Assembly: GCA_947174805.1 (NCBI GenBank)
Contig: CAMWKH010000015.1
Location: 1-63,269 of the forward strand
Origin: an uncultured Roseburia sp.
Lineage (GTDB): Bacteria; Bacillota; Clostridia; Lachnospirales; Lachnospiraceae
DNA: 63,269 bases
Reading direction: 5' to 3'
Part shown: piece by piece, positions 1-8,222 of the stretch
Layout of the letters: every line of letters begins with the position of its first letter
How positions within the stretch are numbered: the first letter of the stretch is position 1
Notes under the pieces: model-generated
Database searches by the model: none
What the model was told of the DNA's origin: nothing
Seen by the model: the letters and a program-made list of their open reading frames with translations, nothing else
Position numbers and translations under genes: made by a program

Positions 1-103
1 TTGACCAAGGGAAACAGAATCAATCGGATGGCTGTATGAAGTTTTGAAGGTATATGTAAATATGCCGGGGATGACGTAGAGAATACGTCTTTTCCGTTTA
101 TAA

Positions 104-176
104 AGGGGTATAGTTCAGTTGGTAGAACGTTGGTCTCCAAAACCAAATGTCGAGGGTTCAAGTCCTTCTGCCCCTG
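104..176 (+). tRNA. tRNA-Trp (anticodon CCA)
   Basis: The 73-nt sequence folds as a full cloverleaf. The acceptor stem pairs 104-110 with 169-175 and leaves G176 as discriminator. The anticodon stem pairs 130-134 with 142-146 around loop CTCCAAA, whose anticodon at 137-139 is CCA, reading UGG. The T stem pairs 152-156 with 164-168 around TTCAAGT. The 3' CCA is not encoded. Positions 1-103 upstream hold only a small hairpin (73-78 with 84-89, then TTTT) and no gene I can support. Confidence 0.95.
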
Positions 177-183
177 TTAATGA

Positions 184-218
184 ATGCTTAAAAACAGTAG
201 TTTTTAGGCATTTTTTTG
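184..218 (+). terminator. Terminator after tRNA-Trp
   Basis: A 12-bp stem (184-195 with 200-211, one G-T pair) closes on an AGTA loop and runs directly into a stretch of T residues. Confidence 0.8.
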
Positions 219-321
219 TGCCTTTCCTATGGGCAGAATTTGCGTACAAAGAATAAATTGAAATTCAAAAGATTACAGGATATAATAACAAAGGAAACAG
301 TAAATTTGCGGGGATATAAAT

Positions 322-804
322 ATGATTAAACTGGAGAAAATAACTGGAAAAAATGTGTGGGATATTTTGAAACTCTGTGTGTTTGAAAGGCAGAAAAACT
401 TTGTGGCAAGCAATGATCTTAGCATTATCGAAGCCTATACCACCATAACGGGAAATGGGTATGCCTTCCCTTTCGGAATATATGAGGATGATACGCCCAT
501 TGGTTTTTTGATGATTGGTTTTGATACAGACGATTACTGGGACGATGCTCCGTTAATAGCGAAAGGCAATTACAATCTCTGGAGATTGATGATAGACAAA
601 AATTTTCAGAATAAGGGGTATGGGAAGGAAGCAGTGGGGCTTGCCCTGAAATTCATAAAAACATTTCCCTGCGGTGAAGCAGAATACTGCTGGCTGTCCT
701 ATGAACCTGAGAACGAAGCTGCCAGTCAGTTATACCATTCATTTGGATTTGTGGAAACGGGAGAAATGGACGGAGAGGAATTGATTGCAATTTTAAAGCT
801 GTAA
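322..804 (+). CDS. GNAT-family N-acetyltransferase, spermine/spermidine acetyltransferase-like
   Basis: The 160-residue protein has the GNAT fold signature. Its acetyl-CoA-binding motif A is QNKGYGKEA at residues 96-104, and motif B falls around NEAASQLYHSFGF near the C-terminus. The N-terminal stretch KNFVASNDLSIIEAY followed by PFGIYEDDTPIGFLM resembles the BltD/PaiA-like polyamine acetyltransferases, so transfer of an acetyl group from acetyl-CoA to a polyamine-like amine is the best guess. The substrate cannot be read from sequence. The gene stands alone behind the tRNA-Trp terminator, with a weak ribosome-binding site (GGGGAT). Confidence 0.85.
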   Translation: MIKLEKITGKNVWDILKLCVFERQKNFVASNDLSIIEAYTTITGNGYAFPFGIYEDDTPIGFLMIGFDTDDYWDDAPLIAKGNYNLWRLMIDKNFQNKGYGKEAVGLALKFIKTFPCGEAEYCWLSYEPENEAASQLYHSFGFVETGEMDGEELIAILKL

Positions 805-899
805 AGACAAATGATGAACCATTTTTCTTTAAATACTATCTTTTTTTCTGAATTTCTGGTAAAATAGTTTTACTAATTAGACTAAGAGAGGGAAAAGGT

Positions 900-2000
900 T
901 TGGTTAAGAGGAGATTTGTTAGGACAAGGTCATTACAAAGCGGGATGAGGATAGACCAGGCGATTGTGGATGGGACAGGCCGAACCCTGATTGCAAGGGG
1001 AACCTTTTTAGATGAGTATATGATAGAGGCGCTCTTAAACCGAGGGGTAGGCGGCGTCTACACCATAGAGGGGGAGGAGGAGCCGGAAGAGGAGAAAGAG
1101 GCTTCTGTCTCGCCCAAGGTAAAGAAAGTAATAGAAAAAGTCAAAGTGCCGGACAGGGCGAAAGTAAAGCTCAGCGAGAGTGTGAAAAAGCGTGTGGCGG
1201 AGGGGGTTTCTTACCTTTATAACAATACGGAATCAGAAAATTTTGTGGATGCCACCAACAATATCGCCGCAGATTTAATGCGGGCAATTACGGACAATGA
1301 CTCCATAGCGGTGGATGTGGGGGCGTTGAAAATCAGCGACGAGTATACCTTTAAGCACAGTGTGGATGTGGCAACAATGTCTATGATTATTGCAAAACAG
1401 TATGGCCTGCCGGAAAAGGAAGTATATGAGATTGGTATTTCCGGGCTTTTGCACGATATCGGAAAGACAAAGATTCCCAATGAAGTATTGAATAAAGCGG
1501 GAAAACTTACAGATGAAGAATTTGCTCTTATGAAAAAACATTCCCTTTTCGGATATTCCATTTTAAAGGAGAAGTCCAATATTTCCCCGGCTATTCTTCT
1601 GGGGGTGCTTCAGCATCATGAGAAGATGGACGGAAGAGGATATCCAATCGGGGTGCAGGAAAATAAACTCAGTGAGTATGCCAGGATTATTTCTACGGCA
1701 GATATTTATGATGCCCTGGTGACGGAGCGCCCCTATAAAAAAGCATTTAGCCAGAGGGATGCGTTGGAGATGATTATGTCGATGACGGACGAGCTGGATA
1801 TCACAGTGATGCGGAGTTTTATGGAAAGTGTGATTTTGTATCCCGTGGACAGTATTGTTCAGCTGAATAACGGGGAGCAGGCCAGAGTGGTGGAAAATAA
1901 GCCCAACAGTGTTCTTCGTCCTAAGGTAGTGGGTCTCACCACCGGTACAGTGTATGATTTGGCAGAGGACGTAAATTGTGCCAGCATTTTGATAGAATAG
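900..2000 (+). CDS. HD-GYP domain c-di-GMP phosphodiesterase
   Basis: This 366-residue protein has an N-terminal DUF3391-like segment (about 1-60), a charged Glu/Lys linker (58-100) and a complete HD-GYP domain (about 140-330). Visible metal and catalytic residues are H153, the HD pair at 185-186 (LLHDIGK), HHE at 239-241 and GRGYP at 245-249. The family hydrolyses c-di-GMP, usually to GMP. No membrane segment or receiver domain is seen, so it should be cytosolic. The start is TTG at 900, preceded by GAGAGGG. A diguanylate cyclase lies 1.4 kb downstream on the other strand, so synthesis and breakdown of c-di-GMP are encoded close together. Confidence 0.92.
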   Translation: MVKRRFVRTRSLQSGMRIDQAIVDGTGRTLIARGTFLDEYMIEALLNRGVGGVYTIEGEEEPEEEKEASVSPKVKKVIEKVKVPDRAKVKLSESVKKRVAEGVSYLYNNTESENFVDATNNIAADLMRAITDNDSIAVDVGALKISDEYTFKHSVDVATMSMIIAKQYGLPEKEVYEIGISGLLHDIGKTKIPNEVLNKAGKLTDEEFALMKKHSLFGYSILKEKSNISPAILLGVLQHHEKMDGRGYPIGVQENKLSEYARIISTADIYDALVTERPYKKAFSQRDALEMIMSMTDELDITVMRSFMESVILYPVDSIVQLNNGEQARVVENKPNSVLRPKVVGLTTGTVYDLAEDVNCASILIE

Positions 2001-2037
2001 GTTTGTATCAATGACGGAGGAGAACAGAAGTGATTTT

Positions 2038-2103
2038 ACCCAGGGGAGTATCATAGGCAAAAGGGTGCGCTTTATGATACATCTCCTGGGTGTCCTTATT
2101 TTA
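2038..2103 (+). terminator. Probable terminator after the HD-GYP gene
   Basis: An 18-19 bp near-perfect inverted repeat (2038-2055 with 2073-2091, one bulge) encloses a 17-nt loop and is followed by a broken T-rich run (CCTTATTTTA). The stem is long but the U-tract is weak. Confidence 0.6.
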
Positions 2104-2183
2104 AAGTAATGTACGGTTCAGCGGAATTGTATTCATTATTGAAGGAAAAAATTGGAGAATCAGACATATAAACAGGAGGAAAT

Positions 2184-3197
2184 ATGGACAGAAAAAAGTA
2201 TTGTCTTATTGTAGTTATGATTTTGGCACTGGGCCTCTTATCCGGGTGTCAGAGAAACGGCGCTTCCACTGAAAAGGATATTGTGTTAAAAAATGATGCT
2301 TCAGGGACGGCCGAATCTGAACAGCCCGTAGAGCAGGCGCCGAATCAGGAGTTTTCCAGTCAGTCAATCGAAAGGGTTGTGTGCTGGGGGGACAGCCTGA
2401 CCTTCGGGCAGGGAGGGGAGGGTGTCACATTTCCCTCCGTTTTAGGGGAACTTTTGCCGGGAGTACCTGTGATAAATTACGGAATTCAGGGGGAGACGGC
2501 AAAACAGATTGCCATACGTGCCGGAAGCCTTCCCATGACGGTGAGTGGGTTTGTAATCCCAGCGGACGCTACTCCGGTACAGATGTATTTGTGGCAGAAC
2601 GGGGAGGATCCCATTATGCTTCGGATGGGGGATGCAGGTATCAATCCATGTACCATAGGGGGAGTACAGGGGATTTTAACTTATAACCCGGATGAAATTA
2701 AGTATTATTTTACAAGGACAATACCTGGGGAAGCGGTGGCGGTGAATGATAACACTCAGGTTATCACTTATGGTGACCAGGACAAACGTTCCTCCGATGT
2801 GGTGGTACTTTTTGCGGGAACAAACCGGGCTCCGGATAAACATACGGTGCAGGAGCTGGTGGATACGGAAAGGCAGATATTAGACCATATCGGAAGCGAC
2901 CGTTACGTGGTCATCGGCCTGACCTCCAAGGAGTTGGTAAAGGATGTGGTGGAAATTAATGAGGCGCTTGCCCAGGCTTTTGGAGAACATTTTTTAGATA
3001 TCCGAAGTTATTATTTGGAAAATGGTTTGAAGGACGGGGGGATAACCCCAACAGACCAGGATGTGGTGGATATCAGCCAGGGGGAGATTCCCACCTCTTT
3101 AAGAGTGGACGTGGTACATGGCAACAGTACCTTTTACCGGCTCTTAGGGAAACAGGTCTATGAAAAATTCCGGGAATTGGGATATATTTCTCCCTAA
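2184..3197 (+). CDS. SGNH/GDSL-type hydrolase lipoprotein
   Basis: The 337-residue protein begins with a lipoprotein signal peptide (lipobox LLSG-C22), so it should be anchored on the outer face of the membrane. A Ser/Glu-rich spacer follows, then an SGNH hydrolase domain: block I GDS at 69-71, a block II glycine near G103 (NYGIQGE), block III GTN near residue 210 and the C-terminal DVVHGN holding the catalytic Asp and His. Esterase or deacetylase activity on a cell-surface or extracellular ester is the family expectation, and the substrate is unknown. A clear AGGAGG precedes the ATG. It appears to be monocistronic. Confidence 0.85.
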   Translation: MDRKKYCLIVVMILALGLLSGCQRNGASTEKDIVLKNDASGTAESEQPVEQAPNQEFSSQSIERVVCWGDSLTFGQGGEGVTFPSVLGELLPGVPVINYGIQGETAKQIAIRAGSLPMTVSGFVIPADATPVQMYLWQNGEDPIMLRMGDAGINPCTIGGVQGILTYNPDEIKYYFTRTIPGEAVAVNDNTQVITYGDQDKRSSDVVVLFAGTNRAPDKHTVQELVDTERQILDHIGSDRYVVIGLTSKELVKDVVEINEALAQAFGEHFLDIRSYYLENGLKDGGITPTDQDVVDISQGEIPTSLRVDVVHGNSTFYRLLGKQVYEKFRELGYISP

Positions 3198-3260
3198 TAG
3201 AATTGTATAAAAAGGAAAAGAATGTTACTATAATAAAAGCATGCAGCAAAGGAGGCTTAT

Positions 3261-3413
3261 ATGGAAGAAAAGTTATATAAGACCATAGGTTCTACAGGAG
3301 CCGCCAGCCTGGCAATCGGAATTTGCATCTTAGTCACCGGTGTGGCATCAGGTGTTCTTATGATTGTCAATGGGGGCAGATTGTTGAAGAGCAGAAAGAA
3401 GATATTGTTATAA
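3261..3413 (+). CDS. Small single-span membrane protein, 50 residues, unknown function
   Basis: An open frame with a strong ribosome-binding site (AAAGGAGG at 3248-3255) starts at ATG 3261. It encodes a short charged N-terminus (MEEKLYK), one hydrophobic segment rich in Gly, Ala, Ile and Val (about residues 12-36) and a basic C-terminal tail (RLLKSRKKILL). This gives the expected topology of a small bitopic membrane protein with the tail inside. A TATAAT-like -10 is present at about 3230, without a good -35. The stop overlaps a factor-independent terminator. I do not recognise a family. Confidence 0.65.
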   Translation: MEEKLYKTIGSTGAASLAIGICILVTGVASGVLMIVNGGRLLKSRKKILL

Positions 3414-3437
3414 AAAAGTGCCGAAAGGCACTTTTTT
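3412..3437. terminator. Bidirectional terminator
   Basis: A perfect 11-bp stem (AAAAAAGTGCC with GGCACTTTTTT) closes on a GAAA tetraloop. The flanking A and T runs make it functional on both strands. It serves the small membrane-protein gene and the convergent diguanylate cyclase gene, whose stop codon overlaps it. Confidence 0.9.
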
Positions 3438-4980
3438 AAATGGTATTTCCAAAGGAAAGCTGATTTTTCCCCTGCTGTTTGGAGGTGTAGAGTGCGCCGT
3501 CTGCACAGACGAAAAGAGCGGGGTAATTGCAGGTTTCTTTGGTGGTAAAAGCGGCCCCCATGCTGGCATGAATCCGGTAATTTTTTTCAGAGCCATAGGT
3601 GAGCCCCTTCATAAGATTTTTAAAATTCTCCACCTGTGCAGCCAAAGTGCTTTGTGCGTTGCACTGCTTGAAATATACTAAAAATTCATCTCCCCCAATC
3701 CGTCCGCAGAGGGCGTTTTCTGAAAAACACTCTGTGATCAAAGCGGAGATATCTTTTAAAACTTTGTCTCCTGTGAGATGTCCTAAAATGTCGTTTAAGT
3801 GTTTAAAGTTGTCCATGTCAATGAGCAGGAGGGCGGAGGACTTGCCCAAATCCATAGTTTCCAAATATTCCTTGACTTTATATTCGATGGTGTGTTTATT
3901 GAAAAGTCCGGTGAGCTGGTCAATCTGGCTTTTTTCCCGCAAAAGCCTGGTATCCATTTTTATCTGTTCCAATTCTTCCACATTGTGGATATGCATCCGT
4001 TTCATGTGGTTGGTATATTGGATAAATTGTTCCTCCAAATTAATAAAAGCTTCACAGGAAGAAATATATTCCATTTCTGTGAGGAAGTGTTTGGAATAAC
4101 TGACTTTTAATTGGGCAATCCGGTATTGTACCGCCACCAGGTCTGTTGAGGCGGCAGATTTTTCCATGCAGTTTAATAGACGGTATGCCTCCTCCTGATG
4201 GCGGATACAGATAAGGTAAGCACAGATATCGTAATAAAATTCTAAAAATTCCAGGAAGTCCTGCCGGGAAGCCGCCATGTCCAAAAGGGCGTTTAAGTTT
4301 TCCGTAAATGCCCTGGTATCTTTCAGGTGATAAAAGAGACGGATATAAAAGCAGTACAGGGAGGGGGAATAGTAAAAGTTCTTATCCTGGGCAGTCAATG
4401 TTTCAATCCGGCGGTAAATGGCATCCGCCAGGTGAAACTTGTTCTGTCTGCAGTAGATATGTCCCTGATAGGCAAGACACAACACTTCCAAATTGTAAGG
4501 TGAGGAGGAATCTTTCCCTGCGGAAGCCTCTGCCATTTTATAAAATTCCATGGCTTTCCCGTCATCGTTCAAATCCCGGTAGAGCCCTCCGATATTGAGA
4601 TAGGAGACGGTAATCATATGGAACAGATGTTCTTTCTTGGAGATGGAGAGACAGTGCTGGTAATTTTTCATAGAGAGAAATTCATTCCCCAGGAAACTGT
4701 AGATAAGCCCCAGGATATTGTAGCTGCAGGCAGTGAACCACAGCAGGCGGGGATTTTTGTTTTCTCTGATGCATTTCATTAAATCTGTGATGGCCTCTGT
4801 GAATTTTCCGATGCGAAAATAGGACTCACCCCGATAAAAGCAGAGAGTACAAATATCGTCTGTGTAATCTGGTTCAAGCAAAGACTCATATTCTTCATAA
4901 ATGGAAAATGTTGAATCTTCCACAGGGGAAAAACGGATTTTCACCATGGCATCCATTAGCTTTTGCTTTTGTTGATTCAC
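3436..4980 (-). CDS. TPR-repeat diguanylate cyclase (GGDEF domain)
   Basis: This is a 514-residue protein if translation starts at GTG 4980, which sits 7 nt after GGGAGG. An in-frame TTG at 4995 overlaps that Shine-Dalgarno and is less likely. The N-terminal ~330 residues are helical, with tetratricopeptide-like repeats (for example YRGESYFRIGKFTEAITDLMKCI and SYLNIGGLYRDLNDDGKAMEFYKMA). A helical linker then leads to a C-terminal GGDEF domain starting at DQLTGLFNKHT with intact GGDEF (GRIGGDEFLVYF). The domain should make c-di-GMP from two GTP. The RxxD inhibitory site normally just before GGDEF is absent (SENA there), so product inhibition is probably lost. No membrane segment is visible. 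Confidence 0.9.
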   Translation of the reverse strand: MNQQKQKLMDAMVKIRFSPVEDSTFSIYEEYESLLEPDYTDDICTLCFYRGESYFRIGKFTEAITDLMKCIRENKNPRLLWFTACSYNILGLIYSFLGNEFLSMKNYQHCLSISKKEHLFHMITVSYLNIGGLYRDLNDDGKAMEFYKMAEASAGKDSSSPYNLEVLCLAYQGHIYCRQNKFHLADAIYRRIETLTAQDKNFYYSPSLYCFYIRLFYHLKDTRAFTENLNALLDMAASRQDFLEFLEFYYDICAYLICIRHQEEAYRLLNCMEKSAASTDLVAVQYRIAQLKVSYSKHFLTEMEYISSCEAFINLEEQFIQYTNHMKRMHIHNVEELEQIKMDTRLLREKSQIDQLTGLFNKHTIEYKVKEYLETMDLGKSSALLLIDMDNFKHLNDILGHLTGDKVLKDISALITECFSENALCGRIGGDEFLVYFKQCNAQSTLAAQVENFKNLMKGLTYGSEKNYRIHASMGAAFTTKETCNYPALFVCADGALYTSKQQGKNQLSFGNTI

Positions 4981-5009
4981 TATAAAACCTCCCAAAATGT
5001 GCTACTACA

Positions 5010-5038
5010 ATTATAAAATCAAACACTAATTTCGTCAA
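5010..5038 (-). promoter_or_regulatory. Promoter for the TPR-GGDEF gene
   Basis: On the minus strand TTGACG (5033-5038) is followed after exactly 17 nt by TATAAT (5010-5015), about 30 nt upstream of the GTG start. Confidence 0.75.
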
Positions 5039-5261
5039 GAAAACAGTAAGATTAGCCTTCTGAAAAAAAGAAAAATTTGTGCAAATAGGATAAAATCCGG
5101 CTTTTTTCTACGGTTTCATCTGTAATAAAGTACAAAGGAATTATCAGATAACTGCGACAATTTAAGATTCTAGGTTGTCCGGAGGGCAAAACTGCCGGGA
5201 AAACAGAGAAAAAGAAGGAGAATTCACAAAAATTACCGGATGTTTCTTTTTTTTCTATTTC
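5039..5261. other. Intergenic region without a recognisable gene
   Basis: The divergent spacer between the GGDEF gene and the HPr-like gene totals 375 bp. Apart from the two promoters at its ends, I see only A/T-rich sequence with no convincing open frame, repeat or strong hairpin. Confidence 0.6.
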
Positions 5262-5290
5262 TTGACAAAAGTAAAAAAAGGTGGCATAAT
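5262..5290 (+). promoter_or_regulatory. Promoter for the HPr-like gene
   Basis: TTGACA at 5262-5267 is followed after 17 nt by CATAAT at 5285-5290. The coding start lies 65 nt downstream. Confidence 0.7.
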
Positions 5291-5355
5291 TCACGTCAAC
5301 CAGGGAAAACTAATAAAAAACATGAGTTTTTAAGTTTGAAAGGACTGAGGATATT

Positions 5356-5589
5356 ATGAAAGAAGTAGAAGCAAAAGTACAGTTTACAAATGCAGACGAT
5401 GTTGAGGAGTTCGTAAAAGCTGCTGGAAAATGTGACTTTGATATTGACATTTTGTATCAACATGTGTACATCGATGCAAAGTCTTTCCTGGGAATATTAG
5501 GTCTTGGTTTATCCAGAGAGCTGACAGTAAAGTATTTCGGACAGAATGCGGACTTTGAAAAAATGCTTAAGCATTATGCAGTCGCATAA
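5356..5589 (+). CDS. HPr-like protein lacking the phospho-accepting histidine
   Basis: The 77-residue protein follows the HPr fold pattern. It has a first strand, then a helix (DDVEEFVKAAGKCDF), then YIDAKSFLGILGLGLSRELTVKY, which matches the HPr region carrying the regulatory Ser46 and the LGL stretch. The N-terminal loop that should hold the phosphorylated His15 (normally GxHARPA) is shortened to FTNADDVEEF and contains no histidine. It therefore cannot act as a classic phosphotransferase carrier. A regulatory role resembling Crh or a stand-alone structural role is possible. It has its own promoter and terminator. Confidence 0.75.
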   Translation: MKEVEAKVQFTNADDVEEFVKAAGKCDFDIDILYQHVYIDAKSFLGILGLGLSRELTVKYFGQNADFEKMLKHYAVA

Positions 5590-5609
5590 AAGCTGCATAT
5601 GAGGGGTGC

Positions 5610-5646
5610 CCCATGAGGCGGCCGTTTAAGACGGCAAGACTATGGG
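5610..5646 (+). other. Possible structured RNA element before the terminator
   Basis: Two nested stems can form: CCCAT (5610-5614) with ATGGG (5642-5646), enclosing GCCGT (5621-5625) with ACGGC (5631-5635). It lies between the HPr-like stop and a strong terminator. It matches no riboswitch that I recognise and may simply be 3' UTR structure. Confidence 0.3.
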
Positions 5647-5652
5647 CTAAGG

Positions 5653-5690
5653 CAGGGCAGAGATATTTAAATTTTATCTCTGCCCTGTTT
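5653..5690 (+). terminator. Terminator after the HPr-like gene
   Basis: A 13-bp stem (CAGGGCAGAGATA at 5653-5665 with its complement at 5675-5687) is followed by TTT and then TATG. Confidence 0.85.
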
Positions 5691-5778
5691 TATGTACAGG
5701 GCCTTATTTGAGAAATTGCTGCGGGGCCGTGGGGCGAGAGGGGAAGAAGCCTTCTGGCCCAATAGGAGAAGGGAAGCG

Positions 5779-8151
5779 ATGACAGTGAATAGAGAAGAGT
5801 TTCCGGTGATAAAGATATCGGTGCGAAATCTTGTGGAATTTATTTTGCGCTCCGGGGATATCGATAACAGAATCGGCACCTTGGCGAAGGCGGATGCCAT
5901 GCAGCAGGGCAGCCGGATACACAGGAAAATACAAAAAAAGATGGGGGCTTCTTACCGGCCGGAGGTTCCTCTAAATATACAGATTGAGACGGATTCCTAT
6001 ATCCTAAAGGTGGAAGGCAGGGCCGACGGAATTATTGAGGAAGAGGAACCGGTGATTGACGAGATTAAGGGAGTTTACAAAAATCTTGAGACGCTTTTGG
6101 AACCTGTACCGGTTCACAGGGCCCAGGCCATGTGCTACGCATATATTTATGGGGAAAAAGAAAACTTAGACCGGATAAGAATACAGATGACATACTGCAA
6201 TCTGGATACGGAGGAAATCAAGCGTTTTACAGAGGCATTTTCTTTTCAGGAACTGGAAAACTGGTTTTATGAAATCATAGACCAGTATACCAAATGGGCG
6301 GATTTTCAGTTTCAGTGGAAAAAGACGATGACAGCTTCCATTGCAGAGTTAGAGTTTCCCTATGCCTACCGGGAGGGGCAGAAGAAGCTGGCCCAGGATG
6401 TGTACCGGACGATTTTAAGGAAGAAAAATATTTTTATCCAGGCTCCCACAGGCACGGGAAAGACATTGACCGCCATTTTTCCTGCGGTAAAAGCCGTGGG
6501 GGAAGGCCTTGCGGAGCGTATTTTTTATCTCACGGCAAAAACCATTACGGCTACGGTGGCCAAGGATACTTTTGCCCTTTTTTGTGAGCTGGGCTACCGG
6601 GCAAAAGTTATTTTGATTACCGCAAAAGAGAAAATGTGCCCCTTGGAGGAGATGGACTGCAATCCTGTGCACTGCCCCTATGCAAAAGGCCATTTTGACA
6701 GGGTGAATGATGCGGTGTTTGATTTGCTTCAAAAGAAAGATTTTTATACCAGGGAAGTCTTGCTTAAACAGGCCGAAGGTTTTCAGGTATGCCCTTTTGA
6801 AATGTGTCTGGATACGGCAAGCTTTTGTGATGACATTATCTGTGATTACAACTATGTCTTTGACCCCAATGTGTACCTGAAACGCTTTTTCGGGGACGGA
6901 GTGCAGGGGGAATATATATTTCTTGTGGATGAGGCCCACAACCTGGTAGAGCGGGGGAGGGAGATGTACAGTGCGGCTGTTTATAAAAATGATTTTCTTT
7001 CCATTAGAAAAATTTTAAAGAAATATGACAAAAAACTGGAGCAGGCCCTAAGCCGGTGCAACAAACATCTTCTCTCTTACAAGCGGGAGTGTGATACATA
7101 TCAGGTGTATAACGAGGATATCAGCGCCCTTATTTTTTCCCTGATGCGTTTGGGGGAGCGGATGGAGCTGTTTTTACAGAGAAACCTGGATTTCCCGGAA
7201 AAAAAAGAGGTTATGGACTTTTATTTTTCCCTGCGGGATTTCCTGGGCGTATATGAGCGGGTGGATGAGCGGTATGTGATTTACGGGGAACATGGGGAGG
7301 ACGGGGGATTTCGGATGCGTCTCTTTTGTGTGGACCCTTCCTATAATCTTCAGGAGTGTCTGGATAAAAGCCGGGCCACTGTGTTTTTTTCCGCCACTCT
7401 TTTGCCTATTGGATTTTATAAGGAAATGTTAAGCACAAAAGGGGATAATTATGCCGTGTATGCCACAACTTCTTTTAAAAAGGAACAAAAGCTTCTGCTA
7501 ATCGGCAGGGATGTGAGCAGCCGTTATACCAGGAGGAATGAGCAGGAGTTTCAGAAAATTGCTTTTTATATCAGGGACATTATTGCGGGAAAGAAGGGGA
7601 ATTATATGATTTTCTTTCCCTCCTATCAGCTTCTTTCCCAGGTGTATGAGGAGTTTGCAAAAATTGCCCCCTCCGGCCTGACTTTCATCCGCCAGGAAAG
7701 CGGCATGGGGGAAGGGCAGAGAGAAGCGTTTTTACAAGCTTTTGAGGGGGAAAGCGGGGACTCCATGGCGGCGTTTTGCGTCCTGGGGGGAATTTTCGGG
7801 GAGGGCATTGACTTAAAGGAAGAAAGGCTGATTGGAGCAGTGATTGTGGGGACAGGGCTTCCCCAGATTGGCCATGAGAGGGAGATTTTAAAAAATTATT
7901 TTCAGGAGAAAAACGGGGAGGGTTTTGATTATGCCTACCGATTTGCGGGGATGAATAAGGTTTTGCAGGCTGCCGGTAGGGTTATCCGCACGGCGGAGGA
8001 TAGGGGTGTTATTGTTTTGCTGGATGAGCGTTTTTTGGAGAGCAGTTACCTTCGGCTTTTTCCCAGGGAGTGGGAGGACTATAAGGTTTGTACATTAAAG
8101 GATGCCGGGGAGAGGACAAAAGAGTTTTGGGGGGACGAAAAATCTTTTTAA
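5779..8151 (+). CDS. PD-(D/E)XK nuclease-XPD/DinG-type helicase fusion
   Basis: This 790-residue protein fuses two enzymes. Residues ~1-190 form a Cas4/RecB-like nuclease domain: GRADG with D83, the E95-x-K97 pair (DEIKG) and the QxxxY motif at Q116/Y120. Residues ~195-790 form a superfamily 2 helicase of the XPD/DinG class: Walker A APTGTGKT at 222-229, Cys-rich stretches at 287-299 and 338-355 that could ligand a 4Fe-4S cluster, DEAH at 384-387 and a C-terminal motif VI region (QAAGRVIRT). A 5'-3' iron-sulfur helicase with an attached nuclease in DNA repair is inferred. ATG 5779 follows AGGAGAAGGGAAGCG. An ATG at 5692 overlaps the preceding terminator and is unlikely. Confidence 0.85.
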   Translation: MTVNREEFPVIKISVRNLVEFILRSGDIDNRIGTLAKADAMQQGSRIHRKIQKKMGASYRPEVPLNIQIETDSYILKVEGRADGIIEEEEPVIDEIKGVYKNLETLLEPVPVHRAQAMCYAYIYGEKENLDRIRIQMTYCNLDTEEIKRFTEAFSFQELENWFYEIIDQYTKWADFQFQWKKTMTASIAELEFPYAYREGQKKLAQDVYRTILRKKNIFIQAPTGTGKTLTAIFPAVKAVGEGLAERIFYLTAKTITATVAKDTFALFCELGYRAKVILITAKEKMCPLEEMDCNPVHCPYAKGHFDRVNDAVFDLLQKKDFYTREVLLKQAEGFQVCPFEMCLDTASFCDDIICDYNYVFDPNVYLKRFFGDGVQGEYIFLVDEAHNLVERGREMYSAAVYKNDFLSIRKILKKYDKKLEQALSRCNKHLLSYKRECDTYQVYNEDISALIFSLMRLGERMELFLQRNLDFPEKKEVMDFYFSLRDFLGVYERVDERYVIYGEHGEDGGFRMRLFCVDPSYNLQECLDKSRATVFFSATLLPIGFYKEMLSTKGDNYAVYATTSFKKEQKLLLIGRDVSSRYTRRNEQEFQKIAFYIRDIIAGKKGNYMIFFPSYQLLSQVYEEFAKIAPSGLTFIRQESGMGEGQREAFLQAFEGESGDSMAAFCVLGGIFGEGIDLKEERLIGAVIVGTGLPQIGHEREILKNYFQEKNGEGFDYAYRFAGMNKVLQAAGRVIRTAEDRGVIVLLDERFLESSYLRLFPREWEDYKVCTLKDAGERTKEFWGDEKSF

Positions 8152-8222
8152 TGTTTCATTGCAGTTATCCATAGTGGTGTGATATGATAAGACCAGAAGT
8201 AAATACAGATGGAGGAAGAACC

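Noticed and set aside
8152..8222. Possible purine riboswitch before purL
   Set aside because: The spacer to the helicase gene is only 71 nt and contains no purine aptamer signature.
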